A stretch of DNA of 28,551 bases. It comes from a virus. Positions 28,117-28,551 of this stretch are shown here, piece by piece. Position 1 is the stretch's first letter. Each line of letters opens with the position of its first letter. The notes below the pieces were generated by a model. It was not told the origin of the DNA. It saw only the letters and a program-made list of their open reading frames with translations, and made no database searches. A program made the position numbers and the translations under genes. The stretch covers positions 1 through 28,551 of the IMG/VR virus record IMGVR_UViG_3300036045_000052. One strand, 5' to 3'.

Positions 28117-28551
28117 ATTTGCTTACCTACTTCCAAAAGTTTTTCCTTATCTAAGCTAGTGTCGCTGGACTGCTTAAACACTGCTTCGATGTATTTTTCA
28201 AGCATCTTATCTTCATCATCCAGAATAGCCTTGGCATCATCAATGATATGTGCTTCATCCTCATGCTTCACAGGCATAATCTCAAGAGTTGCAGGCTTCT
28301 GCCCTTCCAGTCCTTTCTTTAATTCTACTACAGTGGAACTACTTATATCATCAACTGCTATCCTGATGAAGTTCTTGGTTATATCATATTTATCAACATC
28401 TTTTTCTGGGATGATGAAATGTTGAGGGCTAAACTTATTCCTAATGTATTCTCTGCTACCATCTTCCAGATCAAATTCGATTATGTGTTTGTGTTGAAAC
28501 GCTTCACCGAAAGTCAACTGCAATGTTGACCCGACATATTCAGCATTCTTT
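28092..28551 (-). CDS. Probable Mre11/SbcD-like nuclease (T4 gp47), C-terminal part (5' end outside the window)
   Basis: The frame is open to the right edge; a TTG inside it is not taken as the start because coding continues upstream. About 152 residues are visible. The opening YVGSTLQLTFGEAFQHKHII resembles the end of the Mre11/SbcD phosphoesterase core, where 'Y-x-GS-x-x-x-x-F-x-E' is followed by a strand (IEFDLEDGSREYI) of the capping domain. The rest is a strand-helix region (NFIRIAVDDISSSTVVELKK) and an acidic helical end. The gp46-like partner gene lies downstream on the same strand, supporting the call. The catalytic phosphoesterase motifs would lie beyond the window, so the assignment rests on the C-terminal pattern and context. 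Confidence 0.62.
   Translation of the reverse strand, partial: KNAEYVGSTLQLTFGEAFQHKHIIEFDLEDGSREYIRNKFSPQHFIIPEKDVDKYDITKNFIRIAVDDISSSTVVELKKGLEGQKPATLEIMPVKHEDEAHIIDDAKAILDDEDKMLEKYIEAVFKQSSDTSLDKEKLLEVGKQICQTPVDS

Noticed and set aside
1-28551. Recoded stop codons, as in some large phages
   Set aside because: TAG, TGA and TAA each end clear genes at sensible lengths and no gene is broken by in-frame stops.
1-28551. CRISPR array, insertion sequence, integrase or attachment site
   Set aside because: No regularly spaced direct repeats, transposase-like protein or terminal repeats were seen.

Overview
The window is part of a large T4-like contractile-tailed bacteriophage (Caudoviricetes, myovirus morphotype), probably of jumbo size. 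It is AT-rich and densely packed, with short or overlapping gene junctions and good Shine-Dalgarno sequences. The standard genetic code fits: TAA, TAG and TGA all end genes and no recoded stop is needed. The virion genes (tail sheath, tail-tube family, T4 gp26-like baseplate protein), a gp55-like late sigma factor and gp46/gp47-like recombination proteins point to T4-type biology. Large auxiliary genes (CTP synthase, B12-dependent ribonucleotide reductase, a glutamine amidotransferase, several glycosyltransferases) point to a big genome. The host cannot be identified from this sequence. I saw no tRNA, CRISPR array, insertion sequence or integrase.

Layout. 1-2.7 kb (+): tail sheath (cut by the left edge) and two tail-tube-family genes separated by a perfect palindromic terminator. 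2.7-4.4 kb (-): a small HTH-like protein, a gp55-like late sigma factor and a GT2-type glycosyltransferase. 4.4-5.5 kb (+): a small protein overlapping a glycosyltransferase-like/TPR protein. 5.5-7.4 kb (-): five small genes, including a protein with a tandem 44-residue repeat, a zinc-ribbon protein and a DUF1360 membrane protein. 7.5-11.3 kb (+): gp26-like baseplate protein with a probable programmed -1 frameshift into a short downstream frame, further probable virion proteins, a third tail-tube relative and a zinc-ribbon protein, closed by a strong hairpin. 11.3-16.6 kb (+): a five-gene cassette of a ParB-like DGQHR protein, a MoxR-type AAA+ ATPase, a metallopeptidase-like/VWA protein, a small protein and a free-standing copy of the C-terminal domain of the DGQHR protein. 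16.6-18.7 kb (-): a 37-residue membrane miniprotein, a HAD phosphatase, a PD-(D/E)XK resolvase-like nuclease and a class II glutamine amidotransferase. 18.8-19.3 kb (+): a lone DUF1003 membrane protein. 19.2-28.5 kb (-): a GT9 glycosyltransferase, two unknown proteins, CTP synthase, class II ribonucleotide reductase, gp46 (Rad50-like), an unknown gene, and the C-terminal part of a probable gp47 (Mre11-like) protein at the right edge.

How the parts fit. The + strand segments mostly build the tail. The right-hand minus-strand block makes nucleotides (CTP and deoxynucleotides) and processes DNA ends for recombination-dependent replication, with the resolvase-like nuclease nearby. The sigma factor would direct late transcription of the virion genes. 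The glycosyltransferases could modify virion, DNA or cell-surface glycans. The least explained parts are the MoxR/VWA/DGQHR cassette, a three-way-junction RNA predicted between the reductase and CTP synthase genes, the frameshift site in the gp26-like gene, and several long perfect inverted repeats inside coding sequence. The longest stretch without a gene is 11298-11553, which holds only hairpins.
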